This document shows, in pieces, positions 8,486 to 15,952 of a stretch of DNA of 64,000 nucleotides; the stretch's first letter is position 1, and each line of letters begins with the position of its first letter. This stretch comes from Faucicola mancuniensis (GTDB lineage: Bacteria; Pseudomonadota; Gammaproteobacteria; Pseudomonadales; Moraxellaceae): assembly GCF_046523945.1 (NCBI RefSeq), contig NZ_CP171363.1, positions 310,001 through 374,000 of the forward strand, read 5' to 3'. The translations under genes and the position numbers were made by a program. A model generated the notes under the pieces. That model was not told where the DNA came from. It worked only from the letters and a program-made list of their open reading frames with translations, and did no database searches.

Positions 8486-8887
8486 TTGATGATTTTATGT
8501 ACGATTTCACAGTTTCATTGCACACAAGCAATCACACTTGATATGATTGACAATTATCAACTTGACGAACAAGAAGTCGCATTTTTGCAGTTGGTGTATG
8601 CTTATCATCACCGTGAAAATGACAACCAATTATGGCATATGATTGCTGAATATGAACAAATATTCTATAATATAAATGCTACTCGTTTGGTGATTTTAAA
8701 AATTTTGCAATACCAACCAAACGTGAAAGCATTGAGCGTTGATAGTCATCGTTTACAAAATTTACCCGAACTCAAGCAACCACTCTACCCCAATCTAAAA
8801 TCTACCACGCCCAACAAACAGACCAAAAAACCCACGCCAAAAACGGGTATTGACCCTATTTTGCAATTTTTATCAGGTAATATTTAA
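8486..8887 (+). CDS. hypothetical protein, 133 residues
   Basis: I do not recognise this protein. It has a mostly helical N-terminal ~90 residues (an ITLDMIDNYQLDEQEVAFLQLVYAYHH stretch) and a Lys/Pro/Thr-rich linker near 105-120 before a short hydrophobic end. The true start could be the second ATG or another nearby one, as no good ribosome site precedes 8486. It follows hisG by 38 bases on the same strand, so it could be co-transcribed. Its stop lies 16 bases before an IS982-family element. Confidence 0.55.
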   Translation: MMILCTISQFHCTQAITLDMIDNYQLDEQEVAFLQLVYAYHHRENDNQLWHMIAEYEQIFYNINATRLVILKILQYQPNVKALSVDSHRLQNLPELKQPLYPNLKSTTPNKQTKKPTPKTGIDPILQFLSGNI

Positions 8888-9119
8888 ATAAAAATTTAAT
8901 TTAACCTCAATTCGATATAAAAAATCATTTAACTTATTGAAAAAATATAAACAAATAAGAAACCTACAATAAAGAATACCCCAACAGGACATTTTTTAAT
9001 GTAGGCTTCTTTGTTTGATGACAATAAGCAATCAACCCTGCCAACAAATTACTCATAAACCCAACATAACTACGATGCCTTGAATGCTCAATTTGACACA
9101 TATTCTTTAACTCATCAAA

Positions 9120-10021
9120 TGTAAGATATCCTAGCGTTATTTACAGTATTTAGGATAAAATACTGCAAATGAACATACATAAAAACACCAGACTGCTACC
9201 GTTTGAAAGAGAAGCTATTTGGATAGCCTATCATCAAAACAAACAAAGCGTAACATCACTTGCTGAAGAATACAAAGTATCAAGACCAACAATCTACAAG
9301 GTATTGAAACTTGCTAGAGTGAAGTTACTAAAACCACAAACCAGTGTCAATAATCGCTTTAAACAAGCGAAATTTGGTATTAAACGCTTAGCTAAAGTTG
9401 AAAAGAGTATACAAGACAAACTCAAAAAACAAGCCAAGCGTTATAATAAATCCTATCCTGGTGAGATGGTACACGTAGATACAAAACGCCTACCACTGCT
9501 CAAAGGACAAAATAGCAACAGCCCTAGAGAATATCTGTTTGTTGCCATTGATGATTATTCTCGTGAACTGTATGCTTGTATTATGCCAGACAAAACAGCT
9601 TTTAGTGCGGCTAAGTTTCTGACAGAACAAGTTATTAAACCTTGCCCTTATACGATTGAGGTGATTTATTCTGACAATGGCACAGAATATAAAGGCACAA
9701 AAGACCATGAATTTGTCAAAGCCTGTTATAATAACAACATCAATCAGAAATTCACCAAAGTTGCCAAACCACAAACCAATGGTAAAGCAGAACGAGTAAT
9801 ACGTACGCTCATGGAAATGTGGCATGAACAATGTGAATTTACAGGTAGTGAACATAGAAAGCAAGAATTAACAAGATTTCTTAATTTCTATAATACCGTT
9901 AAACCCCATTCATCTTTAACTAAAAAAGATGATATTACTGGCAAAACTCAAACCTTTACTCCTTATGAGTGGTTGGAGTTTTATTTTAAACAAAGTGTAA
10001 ATAACGCTTGAGGTTCTTACA
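9120..10021 (+). mobile_element. IS481-like insertion sequence nested in IS982
   Basis: A 902-bp element with ~26-bp imperfect inverted ends: the left starts TGTAAGATATCC and continues to AGCGTTATTTACA; the right, read inward, starts TGTAAGAACCTC and has the same AGCGTTATTTACA. It is flanked by the 7-bp duplication CATCAAA (9113-9119 and 10022-10028), a site present once in the uninterrupted copy at 45.9 kb. It encodes a single transposase on the plus strand. Confidence 0.88.
9169..10011 (+). CDS. IS481-like DDE transposase
   Basis: A 280-residue transposase. Residues ~15-60 form a helix-turn-helix region (VTSLAEEYKVSRPTIYKVLK). The integrase core follows with catalytic residues in VHVDTKRLP (about 103), IYSDNGTEY (about 168) and NGKAERVIRT (Glu about 205), the D-D-E pattern of the IS481/IS3 type. 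There is no upstream orfA and no frameshift site, which fits IS481 rather than IS3. The stop lies inside the right inverted end. Confidence 0.9.
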   Translation: MNIHKNTRLLPFEREAIWIAYHQNKQSVTSLAEEYKVSRPTIYKVLKLARVKLLKPQTSVNNRFKQAKFGIKRLAKVEKSIQDKLKKQAKRYNKSYPGEMVHVDTKRLPLLKGQNSNSPREYLFVAIDDYSRELYACIMPDKTAFSAAKFLTEQVIKPCPYTIEVIYSDNGTEYKGTKDHEFVKACYNNNINQKFTKVAKPQTNGKAERVIRTLMEMWHEQCEFTGSEHRKQELTRFLNFYNTVKPHSSLTKKDDITGKTQTFTPYEWLEFYFKQSVNNA

Positions 10022-10864
10022 CATCAAACACAGTTTCAATCAAAAAACGGCGTTTAAGCAATCGTCTATTTAACCATGAAATATCTTTAGATTTCATATT
10101 CTTTTTAACATTCGTGATTAACTCAATATCTAAATGCTCATCAAGCCAATCTGTCAATGATTTATCAATATAACCTTTATCAGCAAAGAGTTTACCAAAA
10201 ACATGAGATTCACAAAGTCTTTTCACAGGTTGCCTATCATCAACATTGCCTTTGGTTACGGTTAGATTGACCAATTCACCTTTATCATTGATAATGACGT
10301 GTAGTTTAAAGCCAAAAAACCACCCCATACTGCTTTTACCTCGCTGTGCTGTTTCTGCAAATACTTTGTTGCGGTTGATACGGTGATTATCACATACGGC
10401 TAAACTGGTTGAGTCAATGTAGTTTATGCCTGTGCAGTTGTTTTGCATGAGAGATTGTAGGTAGTCACACATGGGAACTATTGCTTTTTCCATGAGTTCT
10501 ACCATTCTTGTGTAGCTTGGTAGGTTTGGAAAGGCAGGTTTTAGCCATTGGGTGAGGTAGTTGTAGTAGAAGGCTTTAAATTCTCTGTATTTTATTTGGT
10601 GAAATACTACCAATATGGTGATGATTTCTGATAAACTAATACGGCATGGTTTGTTTCGTGTTTTTTTACTGCTTTTGCTCTTTTGGGTTAGCATTTTCTT
10701 CTGTTGTTCGTTTGTGTATGTTTTGCAATAGTCGTCTATGTGGCAGTATAGTGCTTCGAGGTTGTCCATGTAAGAAGTCCTTGTTAGGGTTGTTTGTGGT
10801 GAATTTACTTTAACATATTGGGCTTCTTTTTTTTAGTTTTTTCTTATGTCGAATTCAGGTTAAT

Positions 10865-11494
10865 TTAGATAATAAATTCCACTTTCCCTGTTTCAATATT
10901 ATAGACCGCACCGACTATCATCAAATGCCCTGCATTTACCAGGTCTTCTAGCGAGCGTGAGCCGTGTTTGAGTTGGCTGACCGACATACGTACGTTGGCT
11001 TTAATGCCACGTTCCACTAGCTCATCTGCGTCAATGGCTTGACCGTCGGCAGTATAGATTTCGTGTAAATTATAAACACTTGGACGGATTCTATCCACGA
11101 TGGATTGTAAATTTGGGGAAAAATATTTCTCTGGATTGATTAGTGTTTCTACACAAGCCGTTACCGCTCCGCAATGCGAATGTCCTAGCACGACCACGAG
11201 TTTTGTGCCGAATTTTTCGGTGGCGAACTCTACCGAGCCGATTTGTGATGGGGCGACCACATTGCCTGCGACACGAATGACAAATAGGTCGCCTAAGCCT
11301 TGGTCAAAGATGATTTCGGCTGGGACTCGTGCGTCCGAACAGCCTAAGATGATGGCGTAGGGTTCGTGAATTTGGGTGAGTTCGTTGGTAGCTAGTAGTG
11401 TGGCGTTGGGGTTTTTTAGGCTTTCTACAAAACGGGCATTGCCATCTTTTAGCATTTGTAGGGCTTGTTCGGCAGTTTGGGGGTTATGTTTCAT
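10865..11494 (-). CDS. beta-class carbonic anhydrase
   Basis: Interconverts CO2 and bicarbonate in the cytosol. Zinc ligands and the catalytic dyad are visible: GCSDARVP (Cys about 52, Asp 54, Arg 56) and GHSHCGAV (His about 105, Cys 108). I place the start at 11494 (MKHNPQTAEQ) because AAAAGGACGT precedes it closely; an in-frame ATG 27 bases upstream lacks this. The stop codon lies inside the 7-bp duplication made by the IS982 insertion, so the extreme C-terminus touches the element but appears complete. Confidence 0.92.
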   Translation of the reverse strand: MKHNPQTAEQALQMLKDGNARFVESLKNPNATLLATNELTQIHEPYAIILGCSDARVPAEIIFDQGLGDLFVIRVAGNVVAPSQIGSVEFATEKFGTKLVVVLGHSHCGAVTACVETLINPEKYFSPNLQSIVDRIRPSVYNLHEIYTADGQAIDADELVERGIKANVRMSVSQLKHGSRSLEDLVNAGHLMIVGAVYNIETGKVEFII

Positions 11495-11590
11495 GTTACG
11501 TCCTTTTTGATTTTTTGGCAAAGTTTTGTTTTTTTACAAATTCAATTTTGGCTAATTGTAACATATTTTTTATGTGAAAATTTTTCTTCA

Positions 11591-11788
11591 ATGATAAAAC
11601 AATTTGAATTATATTTATGTTATATGTACAATATCAATATGATAGGCTTTTGTTACGACCCAAACAAGGCAAAATCCAACCTTGATAAAATTAAACATAA
11701 ACAAGAAGATTATCAAAAGTTAGAACCAGAAAATAAAACTTTATTAATGAAGAATTATTGCTTTCCTTTTAAACCTTATGATTGTTAA
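11591..11788 (+). pseudogene. possible BrnT-like toxin fragment
   Basis: A short frame whose middle reads FCYDPNKAKSNLDK; BrnT toxins begin with a very similar F-WDPNKxxSNLxKH motif. An ATG at 11639 would place the motif at the usual N-terminal position. The ~50 residues after it do not resemble BrnT, and no BrnA antitoxin follows. It may be a truncated toxin relic or a chance frame in an AT-rich gap between carbonic anhydrase and glutathione reductase. Confidence 0.25.
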
Positions 11789-11827
11789 TTTTTTTATAAA
11801 TCTATCAAAGTTTACACTTTTTTTAAC

Positions 11828-11859
11828 AAAAAAATCCGCCAATACTGACGGATTTTTTA
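11828..11859 (-). terminator. rho-independent terminator of gor
   Basis: Stem AAAAAATCCG / CGGATTTTTT with loop CCAATACTGA, 17 bases beyond the gor stop on the minus strand. Symmetric tracts could also stop plus-strand transcription. Confidence 0.75.
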
Positions 11860-11875
11860 TTGCCATAACAATGGG

Positions 11876-13243
11876 TTATCTCATCGTTACAAACTCTTCC
11901 GACCCTGTTGGATGAATGGCAACGACATTATCAAAATCTGCCTTAGTCGCCCCCATTTTTATCGCCACACCAAAGCCTTGAATCATCTCGTCTACACCAA
12001 AGCCAATGCCGTGCAAGCCGACCACTTTTTCATCATCGCCTGCACAAACGAGTTTCATACGGCACGGCTGACGGTGCTGTGTTACCGCACTGTACATGGG
12101 CGTAAATGACGATTGATAAATTTTGACATTCTCGCCAAACTCTGCCCTTGCCTGCTCTTCGGTCAAGCCGATTGTGCCTATCGGTGGGTGGCTAAATACC
12201 ACAGTAGGAATAAGGTTATAATCCAAATGCTCGTTTGGCTTATTATTAAACAATCGCTCGGACAATCTGCGACCGCTCGCCACCGCCACAGGGGTCAGTT
12301 GCACGCCATTTTCAATAATATCGCCCACCGCATAGATGTTTGGCACGTTGGTATTTTGGAATTTATCCACCTTGATATAACCCTTGTCATTAACGGCAAC
12401 GCCCGCCTTGTCAAGGTTAATATTATCGGTGGCAGGTTCACGTCCAATCGCCCAAATCAAGCAATCCACCGTCAGTGTCCGTCCGTCTTCATAAGTGATG
12501 GTTACGCTGTTATCATTGTTTTTATTGACTTTTTTTGGTACAGCGTGCGTATGCAAAGTAATGCCGTCTGCTGTCATCACTTCCAAAAGCGTATCCACGA
12601 TATAGCCGTCAAAGGTGCGAAGTGGCTTATCTTTACGCACAATCAAATGCGTGTCCGACCCCAAAGACGCAAACACCCCTGCAATCTCCACCGCAATATA
12701 CCCTGCCCCCACGACCGCCACGCTTTTTGGCAAATCGGTCAAGGCAAAAAATCCATCAGAATCAATGCCATGCTCCGCCCCTTCAATGTTTGGACGGCTT
12801 GGGCGACCGCCTGTGGCAATCAAAATATGGTCGGCGGTGATGGTTTCGCTTGTGCCGTCTGCATGGGTAACTTCTACGCTGTTTTGGTCAATAAATTTGG
12901 CAAAACCGTGAATCAGCTCCACGCCATTTTTGTCAAAACCACGTTGATATGAGCCGTGCGTGCGTTCAATGTAGGCCCCACGCACTTTAATGAGTTGTTT
13001 ATAATCAAAATTTTTGACATCAACATCAAAGCCATAATCAGGGGCGTATTTGTGCAAGGCTTCGGCAACTTGAGCCCCATACCACATGATTTTTTTGGGG
13101 ACGCAGCCCACGTTTACGCACGTTCCGCCAACGTGTTTGGTTTCAATGATGGCACATTTTTTGCCGTATTGGCTGGCTCGGTTGATTGATGCGATACCGC
13201 CAGAACCGCCACCGATGGCGATGTAGTCATAATGTTTGGTCAT
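11876..13243 (-). CDS. gor: glutathione-disulfide reductase
   Basis: Reduces oxidised glutathione with NADPH and FAD. The 455-residue protein has the N-terminal FAD-binding GGGSGG motif at 11-16, the redox disulfide in GGTCVNVGCVPKK (Cys about 42 and 47), a second nucleotide site VVGAGYIAVE near 180-190, and the C-terminal catalytic histidine in HPTGSEE (about 444). This C-terminal form separates it from dihydrolipoamide dehydrogenase. The ribosome site CAGGAAAAT precedes the ATG. Confidence 0.94.
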   Translation of the reverse strand: MTKHYDYIAIGGGSGGIASINRASQYGKKCAIIETKHVGGTCVNVGCVPKKIMWYGAQVAEALHKYAPDYGFDVDVKNFDYKQLIKVRGAYIERTHGSYQRGFDKNGVELIHGFAKFIDQNSVEVTHADGTSETITADHILIATGGRPSRPNIEGAEHGIDSDGFFALTDLPKSVAVVGAGYIAVEIAGVFASLGSDTHLIVRKDKPLRTFDGYIVDTLLEVMTADGITLHTHAVPKKVNKNNDNSVTITYEDGRTLTVDCLIWAIGREPATDNINLDKAGVAVNDKGYIKVDKFQNTNVPNIYAVGDIIENGVQLTPVAVASGRRLSERLFNNKPNEHLDYNLIPTVVFSHPPIGTIGLTEEQARAEFGENVKIYQSSFTPMYSAVTQHRQPCRMKLVCAGDDEKVVGLHGIGFGVDEMIQGFGVAIKMGATKADFDNVVAIHPTGSEEFVTMR

Positions 13244-13456
13244 GGGATTTTCCTGTTAAAATAAAAATGATGGGTTATTTTAACAAATTTTACACAACAA
13301 AGGGGCGTTATTTGTTAATTATCACGATTGAAAAATTAAATATGAACTTTTTGAAAATTCATTACCATTTTTGACGATAAACCTTGCGATTTCTTACAAA
13401 TTATTTGCAAGACTTATGTTAAAATAAGCCAACCACTTAATATTTTTTTAAGAGCC

Positions 13457-14134
13457 ATGAGAACCTTTGCCTTTGGCGACATTCACGGTTGCCACGACCA
13501 ACTAAAAACCTTGCTTAACGCCATTACTCCTACGCCTAGCGACACGCTGATTTTTTTGGGCGACATAATAGACCGTGGGGCGGACAGCAAGGGCGTGCTT
13601 GATACCATTCGTGAACTTGAAAAAGTCTGCCACGTCATCGCCATCATGGGCAATCATGAACAGATGATGATTGAAAGTTTAAAAAGTAGGGACGCATTAA
13701 AATTTTGGCTTAAATATGGCGGTGATAAAGCCTTACAATCGTTTGGTTTAACGCCAGATTTTCATGGCATTTTAAACGTGCCATACGACTATTGGACATG
13801 GCTAAAAAATCTCAAACCCTATCATGAAACGGACGATTTTATTTTTACCCATGCCACGCCTGTTGCCCACCTTGAGATGGCAAAACAAACCGAAAATGGG
13901 TTAAGATGGCGGTTTTTGGAAAAGAGTGATAATTGGCATTGCTCCAACAAAATTGTGATTTGTGGGCATAGCTCGCAGATGAATGGTAAGGTGCTAAAGC
14001 GTGATGGGCTGATTTGTATTGATACTTATGCCTATGGCGGTCAATGTTTGACGGCTTTAGAGATTAAGGGTGTGAATGATATGATGGCGTGGCAGGTGGA
14101 TAATTTATTAAATATTAATAAAATAATCATTTAA
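13457..14134 (+). CDS. metallophosphoesterase, PrpA/ApaH-like serine/threonine phosphatase
   Basis: A 225-residue calcineurin-type phosphatase. The metal-binding motifs appear in order: GDIHGCH (7-13), GDIIDRG (35-41), GNHEQ (65-69), and two later His motifs, THATP and CGHSS. It resembles bacterial PP2A-like phosphatases (PrpA/PrpB) more than the longer ApaH. Substrate unknown. It is convergent with mcrC, overlapping its end by 4 bases. Confidence 0.85.
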   Translation: MRTFAFGDIHGCHDQLKTLLNAITPTPSDTLIFLGDIIDRGADSKGVLDTIRELEKVCHVIAIMGNHEQMMIESLKSRDALKFWLKYGGDKALQSFGLTPDFHGILNVPYDYWTWLKNLKPYHETDDFIFTHATPVAHLEMAKQTENGLRWRFLEKSDNWHCSNKIVICGHSSQMNGKVLKRDGLICIDTYAYGGQCLTALEIKGVNDMMAWQVDNLLNINKIII

Positions 14135-15309
14135 ATAAATTTACCAATAATCACATCAAACGCCACCAACCAAAATTTTGTCGGTTTTTCATTTGCCAAA
14201 ACAATCGGCTGTTTTTCCAAATTTTTATCCATGGTTGGCACAATAAGCCACGCTTCATCAGCCCCAAACTCATTGGCATACGTCATTAACTGATACATAT
14301 CCGCAAGGCTAATATCATTTACGCTTTTAATATTTTTCCATTTAATATCAATTACTTTTACACTGTTTTTATCTTTTAACCAAATATCAGGTTTAATGGC
14401 TAAACGTCCATCTATTGTCAAATGTTGGCTTTTTTGCTCAACAATTTCTGCATTGTCAAACATTTGACGAATTTTAAAACCAATCCATTTTTCAAAGGCA
14501 AACTGCATATTTATCAACAAGGTTGGCGAATGCGTTTGCCCCTGCCCTATCGCCTGTTGCAAGGTTAAAATAATGTAACAAAATTCAATCAATCGGCTAT
14601 TTTGTTGTCCAATAATTTGCGGTAACGCCTGTAATTCTTGATTAGCTTGGTGAAAAAAAGTTTGGTATTGATTTGGTAACAGCGTTGGAATGTTTTGCCA
14701 AATTGCTGGTAAAGTGATTACGTTAAATTTTACAATAACGGTTTGTAGCGTGGTTTTTACCAAGCGATTGCAAGCGGTATCATGGATAAATTGTTCGGTT
14801 TGGTGAAAAAATTTGTGCGGTTGATGGGCGTTGTATTGCAACTGTTGTTTGATTAACAATTTGCCTTGCAAAAACGGTTGGTTTTGTTCGTGGGTTTGAT
14901 AATTTTGGTTGGGTTGATACGTTTGAAACAGTTGCCAAAATTGATGAATTAACCATTGATTTAACGGTAATTTTTTATCAACCATCAAAATTTGTTGATT
15001 GGATAAATTTGGCAATATTTTTGGCGTAAGTGTTTGCCAAATATCTTGTAACATTTGTTGTAGCCATTGACGAGTGTCGGTGATGTTGCTGTTATCGGTT
15101 TGACTAATTTTTGGCAAAATTTCTAATTGACAACCGCTTGGCAAGCCAATCACACCGATATAATGGCTGATTTTTATCTGCCATTCTTTATGTTTACGTT
15201 CAATGTGAAAACCGTCAAAATTTTGTTCAATCAGCCAATCAAAATCTTGTTGATTGATAAAATTTTGTTTGGTTAAATTTTGGTGTTCAAATGTGGTGAT
15301 GATTGACAT
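14131..15309 (-). CDS. mcrC: McrC-type nuclease subunit of an McrBC restriction system
   Basis: McrC is the endonuclease partner that stimulates McrB GTPase and cuts DNA, classically at methylated sites. The 392-residue protein has the N-terminal McrC domain (FDGFHIERKHKEWQIKISHY; IGVIGLPSGCQLEILPK), the middle HDTACNRLVKTTL segment near 176-188, and a C-terminal PD-(D/E)xK nuclease core: GRLAIKPDIWL (Asp about 308) and KVIDIKWK (Asp 321, Lys 323). The ATG lies 2 bases after the relE stop with no strong ribosome site, so translation is probably coupled to relE rather than directly to mcrB. Confidence 0.88.
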   Translation of the reverse strand: MSIITTFEHQNLTKQNFINQQDFDWLIEQNFDGFHIERKHKEWQIKISHYIGVIGLPSGCQLEILPKISQTDNSNITDTRQWLQQMLQDIWQTLTPKILPNLSNQQILMVDKKLPLNQWLIHQFWQLFQTYQPNQNYQTHEQNQPFLQGKLLIKQQLQYNAHQPHKFFHQTEQFIHDTACNRLVKTTLQTVIVKFNVITLPAIWQNIPTLLPNQYQTFFHQANQELQALPQIIGQQNSRLIEFCYIILTLQQAIGQGQTHSPTLLINMQFAFEKWIGFKIRQMFDNAEIVEQKSQHLTIDGRLAIKPDIWLKDKNSVKVIDIKWKNIKSVNDISLADMYQLMTYANEFGADEAWLIVPTMDKNLEKQPIVLANEKPTKFWLVAFDVIIGKFI

Positions 15310-15311
15310 GA

Positions 15312-15632
15312 TTATTCATCATTTTGATTTTGCAAATCATTATTTTCTGATAAACGCTGGCTTGCAGTGTCGTAGGCTTGCAATCGTTCACGTTTACCAA
15401 TCGCCAAAACAAACACCACAACCCTATCATCAATCACTTGATAAATCAGCCTATAGCCAGACGCTCGCAGTTTGATTTTGTAACAATCGGGCATTGAATG
15501 GAGTTTATTCGCTTCAATTTTGGGATTTTCCAAAATTTTGCTGAGTTTTTTCTTGAATTGAGTTTGAATAGTTACACCCAATTTTTTCCATTCTTTTAAC
15601 GCCCTTTCGTCAAATTCCAAACTATAGTTCAT
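15312..15632 (-). CDS. relE: RelE/ParE-family toxin
   Basis: A ~106-residue RelE-type toxin, likely an mRNA interferase acting at the ribosome. Seen: LEFDERALKEWKKLG at the N-terminus, PxxxxxKLHSMPDCYKIKLRASGYRLIYQV in the middle and VVVFVLAIGKRER at the end, the classic RelE pattern. I use the ATG at 15632, which has AAGGTG at proper spacing inside the end of relB; the genes overlap by 11 bases. The C-terminus has an extra ~20 polar residues (SENNDLQNQNDE). The pair sits between mcrB and mcrC on the same strand. Confidence 0.9.
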   Translation of the reverse strand: MNYSLEFDERALKEWKKLGVTIQTQFKKKLSKILENPKIEANKLHSMPDCYKIKLRASGYRLIYQVIDDRVVVFVLAIGKRERLQAYDTASQRLSENNDLQNQNDE

Positions 15633-15864
15633 CAATATTCACCTTGATTGGGCGTGGGTCGGCTAATCGTTCTTTGGCGATTGCGATAATATCGCTGTCA
15701 TCATTCATATAATTAAACGACAACGGCACGGCTTTGGTGCTTACAATTTGGTTAAAAAAAAGTTTAATCGCTTGGGTTGGGGTCAAGCCATAAGCCGATA
15801 AAACTTGAGTAGCTTGACTGCGTAATTCATCATCAAGGCGAATGTTAAAAGTTGATGTTGTCAT
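15622..15864 (-). CDS. relB: RelB/DinJ-family antitoxin
   Basis: An 80-residue antitoxin with an N-terminal ribbon-helix-helix DNA-binding domain (STFNIRLDDELRSQATQVL, then YGLTPTQAIKLFFNQIV), followed by a toxin-binding tail. This is the RelB/DinJ pattern. The ATG at 15864 has AGG eight bases upstream; a GTG at 15873 also opens the frame but is less well placed. The protein should neutralise the overlapping relE product and repress the promoter immediately upstream. Confidence 0.9.
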   Translation of the reverse strand: MTTSTFNIRLDDELRSQATQVLSAYGLTPTQAIKLFFNQIVSTKAVPLSFNYMNDDSDIIAIAKERLADPRPIKVNIDEL

Positions 15865-15867
15865 AAT

Positions 15868-15925
15868 TTGCACCTACATTGCACATATTTTTTATGATTC
15901 TAAGCCAAAAAATAGCATATCACAA
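15868..15925 (-). promoter_or_regulatory. promoter and candidate operator of relBE-mcrC
   Basis: On the minus strand a -35 TTGTGA (15925-15920) and a -10 TAGAAT (15902-15897) are separated by exactly 17 bases. Between the -10 and the relB ATG, the plus strand shows two copies of TTGCAC (15868-15873 and 15879-15884) 11 bp apart, a direct repeat on one helix face suited to a ribbon-helix-helix repressor. This gives relBE, and mcrC behind it, a promoter separate from that of mcrB. Confidence 0.6.
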
Positions 15926-15952
15926 GTTTTTTACGGATTTTTCAATGTTATT

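Larger units (their letters stand above)
8964..10769 (-). pseudogene. IS982-family transposase, disrupted by insertion
   Basis: The N-terminal ~249 residues (10020-10769) match the intact transposase at 45743-46639, then the frame is broken after FLIETVFD by the inner element. The remaining ~49 C-terminal residues lie at 8964-9119. The truncated frame still reads one Val into the inner element. Because the conserved DDE core lies largely in the retained part but the end is lost, this copy is probably inactive. Confidence 0.88.
8904..10860 (-). mobile_element. IS982-family insertion sequence, copy 1, interrupted by an IS481-like element
   Basis: Ends are inverted repeats: ACCTCAATTCGATATAA on the left and, read inward from the right, ACCTGAATTCGACATAAG. 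The element is flanked by a 7-bp duplication TAATTTA (8897-8903 and 10861-10867). Without the 902-bp inner element and its 7-bp duplication it matches the copy at 45683-46730 at 1048 bp, with one difference noted (10682 versus 46561, synonymous Leu codons). The right-hand duplication overlaps the stop codon of the carbonic anhydrase gene. Confidence 0.9.

Noticed and set aside
10017..10769. A 250-residue transposase as a separate, intact gene
   Set aside because: Its end is cut by the inner insertion sequence and lacks the last ~49 residues of the intact copy.
12113..12952. 279-codon open frame on the plus strand opposite gor
   Set aside because: It lies wholly within the glutathione reductase gene, which has all family motifs; the opposite frame has no motif and is a shadow.
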